Below are positions 13,890-26,715 of a stretch of DNA of 64,000 bases, one piece after another. The position numbers were made by a program, and so were the translations under genes. A model generated the notes under the pieces. The model ran no database searches. It worked only from the letters and a program-made list of their open reading frames with translations, and was not told the DNA's origin. The stretch comes from Zerene cesonia (Eukaryota > Arthropoda > Insecta > Lepidoptera > Pieridae): positions 5,093,990 to 5,157,989 of the forward strand of contig NC_052119.1 in the NCBI RefSeq assembly GCF_012273895.1, in the 5' to 3' direction. Numbering within the stretch: the stretch's first letter is position 1; the number at the start of each line of letters is the position of its first letter.

Positions 13890-15858
13890 GTCTATGAATT
13901 TCTTTGTAGATAATAGTTTTCGTGTTCTATTAAGAGCATATTTCATAATTTTATAATCGAGTGTTGGAATGTAAAGAGCTTGATAGTTACACATTACTAT
14001 TATATTATGTGAAATGTAAATACAAATTTTTCAATATTGATATACGTATAATGTAAAGATAAAAATTGTGTTGTATTCTTAAGAACAACTAGTTCAAATT
14101 AACAAATAAGGCGCGGGCTCAGACGCGCCCCAAAACCAGATAACATAACTTCATACATGTATCAATTATACATGTTTGAAGTAAAACAAAATCATACCAT
14201 AATTTATATATTCGTAGAGGCAAATATTACCTAATCAATAGCAGGTAATGAGCGAATTAAATGTAAAATAGAACCTCCACTACGCAAACTTCGCTTGATG
14301 CGTCCCGTATTTTTTAATTCACCAAAACCGTTTGAAATATTTTAGCAGACCCAAAAAAGTTGGAGAATCCGCTTACTGAGATTCGTGAACTGAATGTTTT
14401 AAAATTACGAGATTTACTGCGTATCTACTGCTTTAACAGCAGGTAGCAGCTTTCAAATTTTTTAAGCAGCTTCCATATTGTAAAGAAATTTAAAATTAAT
14501 TATTACGGACACGGTTTATTACTCTATAGCTATTTACACGTATGTAATTAGGGAATTATCGTGCATGTGGTATATATCGATTATATTCATAAATTGTTAT
14601 TGCAATAAGAATATAAGTACATTAATTGTGGTAAGCTTAAATTCAAAAATTTAAGGCTATGCAACAATAGAAATTCGGAACACTGCGATGTCTACGCGTA
14701 ATATATTAATAAAATCCCAAAAACAATTTTTGAAATCTTATTTCTTTTTAGGTTAGAGCGGGCAACTGAGCTGGTGGGATAGTCTGATGGTAAACGATCA
14801 CCCTCGCCCATGAACATTTGCAGAGACCCCCTATACATACGTCGCCCACTTTTATCTGCTATATTTATCACACCACTCACATCGCTAAAGCAAGACCTAG
14901 ATTTTTTGTAACATCTCGTTTGTGGACGATATTTCCACTGAATAGATTTAAAATGCCCGTAAAACGAGAAATGCTTGAGCAGCTACTGCGTTTACAAAAT
15001 GTTTCTAAATTGTTGTAAATTACCCCGAGGACCGAGGTACTGGAGTTTTTGTGATGGATATGGGTCATGTATTATTCCTATAAAAAGTAGCTCTCTGAAC
15101 TCTTAAATTTTTAATCCCTTGTCTTCTAACACACCGAAGTTTTTTCCTAACACAAATTAACAATAGCAATGTGGCGATTTTGCTTTTTGTAACTCAAAAA
15201 TGTATTGCAAATTGTTGTAGCGTAACTTTTATACCTTTTATTTTATCGTGAGCATAAAAAGATATGATCATGTCTAAGGTTGAAGAAGTTCAAGGAAAGT
15301 CATAGTCAAAAGAAGTTCCTTATAAACATGAATTTTTATTTTGAAAATAATATTCAATCCAGATAATAATAAGATAATAATCCCGTGTCCTTTTATTTGA
15401 GTGTAAAAGTATATTTGTGTTATTAAATTAATTTGTCTTTTTGAATTCAAAATAATTGTTTTCGACTGATTGGCATGAAAGTTTAAACAGAGCGAAGCCC
15501 ATTTGTTTTGTTTAGTTAAATGAAACCCGAGTAAGCACGTTTCTCATAATAACCATTTGAGATTATTTTATTTGCCTATGTTTAACTTTTATAAAAAGTG
15601 TGAAAAATACAAGTAAGTTATAAAGGTATGTATAAGACTGATAATTTTTGTTACAATTTTAACATTAACGTAAAGAATGCTTACATTACGGACCTCTGAA
15701 TTTTTTGAGGCTTGAACATTGCTTTAAATCAATTTTAAAACATTACATACGAGCCTTAATAATGCTCGAACGAAGACAGCTAGGTAAAATCTTATAACCA
15801 ATTTTATTTTTAGTTAAGAAGCATTAAATGCTTCATAAATATAAAATATTTAAGGATT
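13890..15858. other. Non-coding stretch with S2 head fragment
   Basis: This is AT-rich DNA. At about 14754-14852 there is a forward S2 head (gagctggtgggat ... cgcccatgaacatttgcagag) that stops after about 100 bp. A GC-rich spot with gcgcgggctcagacgcgcccc occurs near 14110. Nothing else is supportable. Confidence 0.55.
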
Positions 15859-15935
15859 AAAAAAAACACATTAATATGCGGGATTCGAACTCGCGTCATT
15901 TGCCGTACCTCTCGACTACCCAAGATCCTACCTCA
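15859..15935 (-). ncRNA. tRNA-like Pol III unit (probable tRNA pseudogene or SINE head)
   Basis: On the minus strand there is an A-box-like word TGGGTAGTCGAGAGG and, 20 nt later, a canonical B box inside GAGTTCGAATCCCGC. The T-arm stem has one mismatch. An 8-T run (15859-15866) follows, which would stop RNA polymerase III. No acceptor stem closes convincingly, so a working tRNA is unlikely. The stretch from the middle of the unit through the B box resembles 27921-27990. Confidence 0.5.
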
Positions 15936-17358
15936 GTATTCGAATTTCTTATATTCTTTCAGCTTGAGGGGCACAACAACGGTTGAAACAATTAACAATC
16001 AACTCAATATGAAAGATTATTTCAGTTAGGTATTACAATATTTCGTCGATGGAACGCGTTCCTTTTGGAAAATTTTATTTACAAGACGTGGGTTCAAATC
16101 CTTATAAAAAGGAAGGAAGACTGATAGCAAAAACAGACTTTCTAATAAATATAAATCGACAACATAGATCTAAATCGAAATTAGAAACCTTAATATTGTG
16201 TATATATAAATATGATGTAATGCTCACATTTCATCACCTTAAACAGGTCAATGTATATTCAAGCGTTCCCGCTGTCGTGGATTGATGGAGGTTAGATTTG
16301 ATTGACTCGTCTTACAATGAGCCTACATTATATGTATATATACTTACTATAAATGCGTACGTTTGTGAGGGTGGACACGTGGATAATAGTTACTCTTTCC
16401 CACAGAAAGGGCTGAACGGTTCGGAATGGAAATTTCGCTATTACATTGGTGTGCTAATCTGGGTTTGAAAAAAATGCCAATCACTGTGTTCGCAGTTTTC
16501 CACTGCTCAAACTACACACATTATAAAAATAATCTGTTAATAAAACCACATACATCAATCATGAATACGAACGCTTAAATCTCTACCATTGTGAATATTA
16601 ATGCCTATTCTGATTGAAATCTTAGCTAACCTAACCTACCATTAACCTACCTATTATCTGTTTGACAATTATGTAAACTATGTCAAAGGCTTGGCAATGT
16701 TCTGCTACAAATGGTTTTGTAAGCACCCTAGTTTTATTCAGATGATCGATATCCTTTAGAACTATAAGGCTGGCTTTCATATTTAATTCATAATATTTCA
16801 TATGTTTCCTGCACAAGATATTATATAAAAAAAATTATACATATTACCCATTACATATATACATACTCAAAAATTTATATATTATTTATTCAACATAATA
16901 TCTTTCAGTAGCACCTTTGAATCGTTATAAATAATTGGGTATTAGTTTGGAGGGCACTTTTGGAGGAAAAGCAATGAATTCTGTTATCCACGAATACTCA
17001 ATTCAAAGAAGTGTTGTATTAATAGCATACCTACGTGATAAAGACCAGTTCTTGATAAAATATTAAACCACTCCTAAATAAACTAACAATAAACTTAATA
17101 ACAACAGTTTCAAAGGTTTCATCTGGCTACGGGATCAACAGAGTAAGACTTCGTGTCCAGATTTTAAACTAGTCACAACTGGTGTGGACCATATCTCACT
17201 TTGGTCAAGCTGTCAAGAGAATACGCCTGATAAATTGCTTTTGCGATTGCAACTTTAAAATTCCCTGAAATGAGAAAACAAATATATATACAAAATGAAG
17301 CTCGGAGAGCGGAGAATTCTCTTATGTGATTGTGATGAGTAATGTTTACAAACCAATT
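15936..17358. other. Non-coding stretch with diverged repeat fragments
   Basis: A diverged Helitron-like segment lies around 16345-16500 (ataaatgcgtacgtttgtgag ... gggctgaacggttcgg). A block around 17100-17240 (gtgtccagattttaaactag) recurs in diverged form near 27150-27230. No gene is visible. Confidence 0.5.
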
Positions 17359-17369
17359 ATTTAAAGAGT

Positions 17370-17697
17370 TTACCAATTATATAAAAAGCAGTGGTGGCTC
17401 AGTGGTGAGAACCTCGGACTTCAAAATCGATAAGTCGGGGTTCGAGACCGGGCGAGCGTGCGGGAAATAAATTGATTTTTCAATTTATCTGCGCATGTGG
17501 ATAACATCACCACTGCTTAAACGGTGAAGGAAAACATCGTTAGGAAACCGGCATGTCCAAGAATTAAAAAGTTCGACGACATGTGACATCTGCCAACCCG
17601 CACTTGGCCAGCGTGGTGGATTATGGCCTGAACCCTCATAGGAGGCCTGTGTCCCAGCAGTGGGAACATATATGGGCTGATGATGATGATGATGATG
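17370..17697 (+). mobile_element. Full-length tRNA-derived SINE, copy 1
   Basis: The copy is flanked by a perfect 11-bp target duplication ATTTAAAGAGT (17359-17369 and 17698-17708). Near its 5' end are an A-box-like TGGCTCAGTGG and a B box GGTTCGAGACC, as expected of a Pol III SINE derived from a tRNA. The body contains ctgccaacccgcacttggcc and gtcccagcagtgggaac, and the tail is (TGATGA)n. It is nearly identical to 42312-42622, so the family was active recently. Confidence 0.92.
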
Positions 17698-17708
17698 ATT
17701 TAAAGAGT

Positions 17709-20640
17709 GAATTTTATTAAAAATAACTTTAATCTAATTAATTTGTCACATGTAATAAATGTTACTTAATTTTATCATACGGAATAATTAAATTACAAAG
17801 TATAAGTAATCAGTCGCTGTGCTCATTAGGTTTGCTTGAATATTATAGCTTCAAACGTATTTTAGATCAGGTTATTAAATAAAATTATTTACATATATCA
17901 CTTACCTACTGGTGATCCGCTCCGATTTTATTCGTGGTAGGTACACGTGGTAGGTAGGTGTAACCAATAGCACTCATGTATAGGATGAGGTTGAAGAAAT
18001 TTTTGAAATCGGACCAGCTATGATTATTTGATGAAAACGAACTAACTCTATCAGTATGGACTGGCTCTAGTGAAATAGGTAGATATATATTTTATGGTAG
18101 ATTTCACAGTTACTATGGGCTATATTATTATTTTTTTAATGAAAATCAATGCGCAAATATATAGTAAGTAAATATAATATCTACCTATTTCACAATATTT
18201 TAGCGACATTAATGATTCTGTACTATACAAATATCATTTAATCCACTTTTAAACATGTTGGTATTGTAAAACAAAAATGCCAACGGTCGCAACACGGTCA
18301 CAATTAGTCGTAAAAATGTTGTCAGCCTTTACAGGAAATAAGGGGACGGAAGTGCGCCTTCCGTAGTGTGGCAAACATACACTATCTTTTTAAAAAGATA
18401 TACGTTTTTCTTGGATGTTTTTAATGTGTATGCTTCCTATCCTACTAATGTGCGAATAATGAGAAAGTTTGAAAAATGTTTGCTTATCATTTACACATAA
18501 ACAGTTTATTGGATGGCTAGAAATTTGGTGCAATTTATAAGTCATTAGGGTATGGGTTACATGCGAGTCGGGTCCAGCCAGTTTCTTATAAAAAAACAAG
18601 AGAGTTGTAGAGCGCTATAGGCATAATATAGTATTTATAAGTTATCATTTTCAGAAAATAAATATATATTTGGAGCATGCTTCGCCACTAGTTCTAGATA
18701 GTTCGCAACAAGGAAAGTACCATTTTCACACCGAAGATCGGCGTCTAACAGTAACATGTTGACGGTATTGTGTTTTGTGCGGTGAGTTTGGGGAGTCGGC
18801 TAGGATTCACCACACTATTATATATAGACAAATTTTCAGTGCACATATTTTTGAAAAAAAAACGAAAGTAGTCTATACTCTTTGCTTTCTCGAGAATCCT
18901 GTAATATTGATAAAAAGAAGTTCAAACATACCTAACGCATTTTGAATAAACATTAACACCATCGGCTAGTTTATAAATTGTAGGGGCTAGAAAATAGATG
19001 CTTTTTTCTTTTATTCAACAAGAAAAAAAAAGCATCCATCACTTGGAAGATAATCTGACTAAAATGCTACGTTCAGCGCCTCCCTAGTTCGTAAGTTTGA
19101 TGAATGGTTTTAGTTTTAGTGACATATTCTTTACTCCGATTTTTTAAGAAACGCCCTAATTTTGTGGCATGTTACTTCGCCCTTCTCTTTAAACATTTCT
19201 TACGAAAACGCTATACTTTATTTTACACTAGTTATTTTCAGAAACAATTCTAATAAGCGCATTTTTGTTCATTGCAAATAATGTTATAAGCTATTTGTAT
19301 GCCAAATTTCTTGGCATGAGCTGTACGCGTAATGAGTTCTTGGGATATAACTTGTTTTATTCAAGTGAACAAAACTTAAGATCATAACGACATTCATAAT
19401 TATTCACTAGAGATCTGCCTGCATACATCGCTCACGTAGTCAGAGGGAAAGACAAACAGTCCGTGTGAAGAACAGACGAACAGATAGACAGACTTACTTT
19501 CGCATTAGCTGCGCCCCGTCCGTAAAAGTCCGTATCCCGTAGGTATATCGCGATAAAAAGTTTGCCTATATGTTATTCCAGTTGTTCAGCTATCTACATA
19601 CCAAATTTAATTGCAATCGGTTCAGTAGTTTTTGCGTGAAAGAGCAATAAACACACACACACATCCTTACAAGCTTTCGCATTTATAATATTAATTGTAG
19701 GATAATGATATATATTCGACTATTTGTCAATTATATTTCCTTCAAACATACTGAAGACTGAGGAGTAACGGAACTATATATTTTGTATTAAATAAAATAG
19801 AAAATTTTACTTAATTTAAACATAACTGAACTCCGAGCCTGCCCGTGCTCGTTTCCTTTAGGGATTTGTCTTTTGCCTTAATCTCCAGATTTCCTTTTTA
19901 AACCGAGTTCTTTAAATATTTTACTTATATTTTCAGCAGTTTCAAATTATATTCTATGAATAATTCGATGTACTTTGCAAACAATATAATATTAAAGTAA
20001 CTTTTTTTAACGCACCTTAGTTATTAACTAATATATTTATTAAATGTTATTTGTTTATACATATAGTTAGTTTTGTTTATACATATAGTTTATACATATT
20101 TATTAAATGTTATTTGTATGTATGCGTATATTTTTTTTATAAAGTACCGGTATTTCCCCCTTTTAAATTCGGCAATACACTATAGGAAGAATACTGAAAA
20201 CATTATCCGCATATTTTTCCAGTCTCATAATTATGCTTCCTCTTTATACTGTGATATTGTAAATGCTAACAATAATTTGTAGCAATTGAAATGAAAAGCT
20301 CTTGTTTTGCTGCAGACAAATATAACTTTTCATCCATATTACAAAATTTCTTACCCAATTAATAATTAAACCTTTTGTACTAAGTTAAAACTCTCATATA
20401 GACACACTTGTTAACTAAAATATTATCTTAAGACTTATCAGTAATTAATTAAACAAAAAAAAAATGTTAACGCTTATTGAGCTATTGATGTGGATATTAC
20501 AATGATAAAAGCAGGTTAAAATATCAAATTACAATGTACAATGTTAAGGACCGCTTTCATAACTTACTGCTTATACCCCCTGATAACCTGTTTAAGACTT
20601 TTTGACGTTGAAAATCAAATATTGGAGTATTTGTTCCTTA
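17709..20640. other. Non-coding stretch with repeat relics
   Basis: A reverse S2 relic lies at about 18678-18805. A Helitron-like copy is listed separately at 19504-19702. The remainder is AT-rich, and its 60-70-codon frames show no motifs. Confidence 0.55.
19504..19702 (-). mobile_element. Helitron-like non-autonomous element, H1 family
   Basis: It is oriented in reverse. On this strand the blocks run gcgccccgtccgtaaaagtc, gtatcccgtaggtatatcg, ttcagtagtttttgcgtga, acacacacacac and tttcgcatttataata. The same blocks in the same order occur at 26517-26715 and 31557-31756. The CTAGT end has decayed to tTAGCT. Confidence 0.65.
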
Positions 20641-20654
20641 TCCTGATAGATACT

Positions 20655-21071
20655 GATAAACGACGATGATCTGATAGGCAAAAGACTACAGAGCCTCGCT
20701 CATCGCCGTAGAGTGGCTAGTCTATCGGTCTTTTATCGGATACACTTTGGAGAGTGCGCGGCGGAATTGCACAACTTGATTCCGCCATCCCCATTCTTCC
20801 ATCGATCATCGAGGCGCACAGACTCTAGGCACCGCTTCATGGTGGACGTTCCATGTACCCGGACTAAGCGGTTCAACTCTACATTTTTTATTCGAACCGC
20901 AAGGGACTGGAACATGCTTCCTGAGTCTGTGTTCCCTGATGGATATAATCTGGGGATCTTCAAAAGTAGAGAGAATAGGTACCTTCTAGGGAAGCGCGCT
21001 CCATCTTAGGCTACATCTACGCTTACCACCAGGCGAGATGGTAGTCAAGCGCTTCCCTATCACACAATAAA
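20655..21071 (+). pseudogene. 5'-truncated CR1/Jockey-like LINE, C-terminal reverse transcriptase end
   Basis: An open frame from about 20662 to the TAG at 21007-21009 encodes RRRVASLSVFYRIHFGECA, then LHNLIPPSPFFHRSSRRTDS, a central TKRFNSTFFIRTARDWNMLP, and ends FKSRENRYLLGKRAPS. Basic residues followed by VASL-VFYR, then LIP and F-H-R, then F-R-A-WN-LP-SVFP, is the usual C-terminal tail downstream of the reverse transcriptase domain in animal non-LTR retrotransposons; I assign it to the CR1/Jockey group by recognition. Just upstream the frame closes, so the copy is truncated at the 5' side and cannot transpose. A short 3' UTR ends in caataaaaaaaaa. Confidence 0.82.
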
Positions 21072-24010
21072 AAAAAAACATATACGACATACATATCTAT
21101 AAGTTCTAAAACCGAAAATATATTATCATTTAAATTCAAATTGTGATGCAAACGCAATGACGTCTCAGGGCATCTATTTACATAGTAACCAAATAACACA
21201 GTGCCAACATGTGTTCAATTTACGGGCCATGAACATTCTAGTAATTTGATTATTAGATCAAGTTGTATCTGGTTTAAGCTAGTATCTGCCAAACAAATAT
21301 GAAAGCCCACAATCGTACGGTTATTGAATTTCACTCCTAATAGTGTATCAAATGGACTGCGATACTGTATGTATGATATCAAATGTAAAATGCTATTTCT
21401 GACGAATAACTTATAATATCCAGTTTCCTTCGAACATAATGGATTCGCTCTCCTACTATAAAATAGAGTTGCTTCCTGTTCTTTACCACATAAGTATCTA
21501 TCAGTATCTATAAACCCTCTACGATTTCTAGATCAAGATCATTCCTACTTGTCTCAATTACTTAAATGTTAATATGGGAAAAAATTGCAAAATGTTAATG
21601 TATATGCAAACATTGATGCGTACAGCTTGTGGTATCTGGTGTTCAAAGCGAACTGTTCTTTGTTGTGGTGAAAAAACCGCGCTTTTTCAACAATAGCCGC
21701 CTCAGTGACGTCACGAGATACAATCTGTTGTGTTCCATACAATCTCCGGCGTGCCCCGGCTTTCCAGAATTTAACGTTTTAGCGTTAGATTTATAGATCC
21801 AATTCGTTTATAGTGTTTTTCAAGTACTTTAATATACTGGGAAAAAAGAAAAGAGCGTTGGAGCAATTCCTTCCAGACCAATAACTTGTACAATGGTTAG
21901 AACAAGTGGGTTATTAAGAATGGTAATCGTAGGCTACAGCACACTAGATAAGTGAGCTTCCAATTACGTAAAAATTTGTCATTTTGTTTAACTTCAAATG
22001 TATATTTGTAGTAAACTTATAGTAAACCACTATCTTGTAGAAATTAATGAGTCTCCTGACAGACACACACACAGTATCAGGATTACCAAGCCGGAGGAAG
22101 TGACTTAAAAAAATTACATACCACCACCCACTGACATATGTATCTTAACCATCGTACAAGTTATCAAAACAGAATAAGTGAATGAAGAAATTTCCGTCGT
22201 GCCATCGCATTATTGGGCATTATCATAAACAGTTATATAATGCATAATATATATATATTCATGATAAATATTTTTTCTTCTAATCTATGCGTATTTTCAT
22301 GAAACTTAAAATTCTAACGACTAATCCTGATTTTTACGAAATTACTCATGATTATATCACATCGCATGTCTATGATCTACAGGTACTTTATTTTGCGTCT
22401 ATAATATTATTAGTGATACAAGTAACCAACTAGATTTTTAAATTTAAACCCGCAAGAATCAAATATAATGGGAATTTTTTTAAAGGTATATTTTTTCTGG
22501 GCAATCAAATACCGGCAGAGAGTTGTACAATTTTTAACAAAGGATAACTTTGTATTCAAATTTCATTTTTTCACTAGTTGACTTTATTTCATATATATAT
22601 ATTAATAACCTGATGAGGAACTCGAAGTGAAGTCTAAAATTGGGAAGTAAATTGATTATTCACATCACTACTGCTCGAAATGGTGAAGAAAACCATCGTG
22701 TGGAAACCGGCATCTCCAAGAATAAAAAATTCAACGACATTATATGACACCTGCCAACCGGGACTTGGCCAGCGTGGTGGATATAGCCTGAATCCTCATA
22801 GTATGTATTTAGAGCTCTATTGTCAATCCTTGGATTAAATCCCTGCAGAGAAAGGGCATGGGCATGGATATACCAGTTATTGAACAATCACACTGAGACC
22901 AATTTGAATTAAGTGATATAATTAATGATATCATAAATAGTACACCATTGTGGTGAAAGTTTTAACGCCAAACTTCGGCGAAAACATCATCAATAATGTT
23001 CCTGCAACACTCTTGAGTAATGAGTTCTTTTTCAAGACAAAATACCGAAAATAACGAAGAAAGTTAACGATGCGTTAAAGGAGGAAATACTTTAAAGGCA
23101 TTTTGTAGGACGAAGCGTAAAATTCCGGTTTTAATATAAATCGTTAATAGAAAAAATGTGTTTAAGGGAAAATGTACTTTTTGTTGTGCGAAAGCGATAC
23201 TGTCAAAGACGTGATTGAAGAAGTTGGGCTTTCACAAATATCTATCCACGAAAGAGGAATAATGGCTAATCGTAAGTATTGAGAAAACATTACAATAAGA
23301 ACCATTTGTTTTAAAGTAGTGTCCCCTTCCTAAATTGGACTATTGACGAATTTGTGCACAGTGAGGTAAATTAAATTATTTTGTCGTGTCTATGTGGTAC
23401 GTTAATTTTCTATTCTAAACGGATAGCAACCAAGAGAACTTTTAAGTTACTCAGAAACAAAGGATCAAATAAAAAATATTCAATTTATTACATTATAATT
23501 CTACGCCGACACTAATGCACACACTATGGATATGGAATGCATATAATGGACACTAATGCCTTTAATCTCTTTATTAATAAGTACTCAAAGAATACTTTAT
23601 TTTACTCTTAATATATGTGTATATAATAATCTAATAAATGCAATTATAATTAAAACTAAGTTAATTTAAATTCTTTTAAATCAAATACGTGATTAATATT
23701 CTGTAATCTGACTGACGAATACAAAGGTAGTCAATAAGGAATTTGTGTACGAAATACAGTTTTTAATAACGGTGCAGTCAAAAATCGTCAAGATAAATTG
23801 ATAAAACCAGAACTCAATTACGGTAAAAATATTGTCACATTTTTAAACCATATAAAATTTTAATTTGACGCCTTGTGTTATCTAAAACTAAACAGTGAAC
23901 TTGATGCTTTATAATAAAAAATCTCGTATATGGAACTATTATAAGTATTCTCTCTTTATCTGTGTAAAATGTAACTTAACTAAAATGTATAATTTTATTT
24001 CTTCTCAATG
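21072..24010. other. Non-coding stretch; SINE tail fragment and a CRE-like site
   Basis: A 5'-truncated, diverged SINE copy occupies about 22640-22803 (ctgccaaccgggacttggcc). A palindromic TGACGTCA, the consensus CRE/ATF site, lies at 21706-21713 in a small GC-richer patch (21690-21770). No coding feature is supportable near it. Confidence 0.5.
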
Positions 24011-24066
24011 TGAAAGCAATTACTGAGCTGGTAGGTCGTGTTGGTAAGCGGCCACCACCACTATTA
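24011..24066 (+). repeat. S2 repeat head fragment
   Basis: About 55 bp of the S2 head (gagctggtaggtcgtgttgg) stop a few bases before the CTAGT-type terminus of the neighbouring Helitron-like element, as expected if the later insertion cut it. Confidence 0.55.
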
Positions 24067-24072
24067 CGAACA

Positions 24073-24232
24073 ACTAGCTCGCCGCCGAACAACCGCCCCG
24101 CGGTTTATATCGGAATAGAAAGTTGCCTATATCTTATTCCAGTTGTCCAGCTATCTATGTACCAAATTTAATAGCAACTGGTCTAGTAATTTTTGCGTGA
24201 AAGAGCAACAAACACACACACACATTTTTATT
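24073..24232 (-). mobile_element. Helitron-like element, H1 family, internally deleted
   Basis: It begins ACTAG (24073-24077) and carries the cgccccgcggttt terminal block, but lacks about 30 bp that in other copies contain gtatcccgtaggaatatcg. The rest (tgcctatatcttattccagt, ttttgcgtgaaagagcaac, then an AC run) follows family order. Confidence 0.65.
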
Positions 24233-25302
24233 ATTCGTATTCTGAAGTGGTTGTAACTAGTTACTATCATCCAGCGTGTCTTAATAACAACATCCTCAGA
24301 TAGTTTCCCGGTATACGTCGATTCTGTATAGAAGTTTAAAAAGCTCCATTAGCTAAAATAGCGTCATTTTACCTCTTAAACATTTCTTATATTCAGAGGT
24401 ATTGATTTTTCAACATTTTAGAATTTTGTTTTCAAGTCTAATTAGCATGTATCCTGACACATACTCTACATTTTTCTGTTAATTTATTAAATACAGTGTC
24501 ATATTTTTGAAGACTTAAGCCATCATAAAACACTTTTGCTTTTCTGTTTAATTTCTCTTTTGATGAAATCACATTTGCAAAATTGAGCCGAAATAGCGAA
24601 AGCATTTTCTATAGAAATAAATCACGCTTAACATTCATGAATTCAGATTTGAAGTTGAAAAAGTTTGAGTTGAAAACAAAGGCACTTCAATGATATTCAT
24701 TTCTAAACATTCATATCACATATCTAAAAGTTACATACTTTAACTACCTTTGAATACGTCGCTCTAATTTCATCGTTTTTCACCACATTCAGAACTGAAG
24801 CCATAAATTAATTACAAGTTTTACCATTAATATGTTTAAAGCCTCGTAAAGTACAGTAAGGGGCTCTTAATTTAAATAGGTACTTAAACCATAAAGATTA
24901 CATTTACACGCTGGCCCTTAATGTATGAAGGCTTACATGTTTATTTCTTTTCAAACATGATTTTTAACTCGATTTCGCTGAGATTTTCTGACATTACGAG
25001 TGTTAATGAAAAAAAAGAAAAACATAAATAGTCTTATTTACAGTCATAATATGGTCTTTTAAAAGATATAATGATTTAAAAAAATCTGTATATGTCGCAT
25101 TTTTTTAATTTTATTAAGGTCGACAGTTTTCTGTCACGCGTGGTAGTTCTTCTGGTATTATTTGGTATTCTTTCTGGTATTTAAGTTGTAATCTATGTTC
25201 AAAACTAATTATTATGATTTGTGGTTATTAATCGTATTTTTACATAAGGTAGCCAGACATATGACTGCGATCCCACGGATGGTAAGCAAATATATATTAA
25301 TA

Positions 25303-25464
25303 AAGGGCAACCAACCTGGTTTGCCTGATAATAAGCAATCATACCCACCCATGAACATTTGCAGAGGTAGGGCCGCTGCTCGATAAGGAAAGTTTTGACG
25401 AAGAGAATAAAGGAAATTACTGGAAGAGGGAAGAAAAAGATGTGAGCCTCCGGCTTCCTCTGAA
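25303..25464 (+). repeat. S2 dispersed repeat, diverged copy
   Basis: It contains cacccatgaacatttgcaga, then a purine-rich middle and gagcctccggcttcctctga, the same landmarks as at 37180-37520 in the same order. The overlapping 105-codon frame on the opposite strand is not a gene. Confidence 0.6.
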
Positions 25465-26516
25465 ATATATACAGTAACAACGGGTTAAACATATTTTGAA
25501 GTAGGTACATATAATGCCACATGCGAAGTGTGAAGTCAATTCAATTCGAATTTCAAAACTATAGTCAAGAAAATAAAATAAAATTTGATATCATATATAC
25601 AATCAAATAGTGGTAGATATAGACCTAATATAGTCAAATGTAAAATGGCCTGATCAGGCAACTAAACAAAAATTCACTTCTATACGTCGGCAGCGATTTG
25701 CAAGTGTGTAAAATTATGTTGTGCAAAAATTATCTTGTTTTTTTTTTTATTTACATCTTTAGTCGAAATGGCGGAATGTAGGCTACACAATAAATTTCGT
25801 ACATAGTTCTTATAGCTTGTGATTCTCCAACACGCATTCCGAATCATGTTATTGAGATGTACTGCCCAAGGCGATGCTAAAAAAGATAGGCCGAAATATG
25901 AACGGCCAAAATAGAAAAGTACCTCGAATAAATTCTTATTACATATTTCTTTATTTTCAAGTATGATACAGATGATTTTTGTTTTGTTTGCACCAAATAA
26001 GCTTCGAAAACGATATTTTACATTTTCTTCACAAGCAGGAAGCTTCTTCATATCCTTGTTCCCTTGGTGCAGAATTTTTCAAAATCCTTTCTTAGCGCAT
26101 GCCTACGTCATAAAATCTATCTGTATGCCAAGTTTCAGCCCAAATCGTCCAGTGAATTGTGGCTTGTTGGTGGCCGTGCATCGATAGATCACTATGTCAG
26201 TCAGTCACCATTATATATTTATAGATAGATTACTATAGACATTAAGAATTATATATTTCAGAGTTAAAAATTTACGTATACACGTAACACTTATCAGCAA
26301 ATTAATTAACAGCCACGATCTAGCTTGTAAACTTTACGGTTAGATAACATCTCAATGTATTATTCAGCTCTAGCACTATTGCAAATTGATGAGGGTCGGG
26401 ACTCATTGGCTTCTCTGATATTCTCATACACGAAGTATTTTCAGTTTCTCCTTTCAATTTATTTATAGACGGCATATGAACAGTTCCTTTTATTTTAGTG
26501 ATATATTCCCTTTTAT

Positions 26517-26715
26517 CATACTAATATCATAAATGCGAAAGTTTGTAAAGATGTGTGTGGGTTTGTTGCTCTTTCACGCAAAAACTACTGAACCGATTAC
26601 AAGAAATTTGGTACATAGACAGTTGGACAACTGGCTTAATATATAGGCAACTTTTTATCCCGATATTCCTACGGGATACGGACTTACGCCGGTGAAACCG
26701 CGGCACGCAGCTAGT
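26517..26715 (+). mobile_element. Helitron-like element, H1 family, near complete
   Basis: It starts around actaatatcataaatgcgaaa and ends gcacgcagCTAGT followed by T. Internally it has ctctttcacgcaaaaactac, gaaccgattacaagaaattt, a Helitron-like GC-rich end (ttacgccggtgaaaccgcgg) and no inverted terminal repeats or target duplication. A CTAGT 3' end inserted before T fits Helitrons. No Rep/helicase is present, so it is non-autonomous. Confidence 0.72.

Noticed and set aside
20733..20963. 76-codon minus-strand frame
   Set aside because: It is antisense to the LINE reverse transcriptase tail, whose plus-strand protein motifs are clear.
25680..26051. 123-codon minus frame, one of the longest real frames in the window
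   Set aside because: It has no recognisable motif, its codon use follows local AT content, and one side overlaps repeat-derived sequence.
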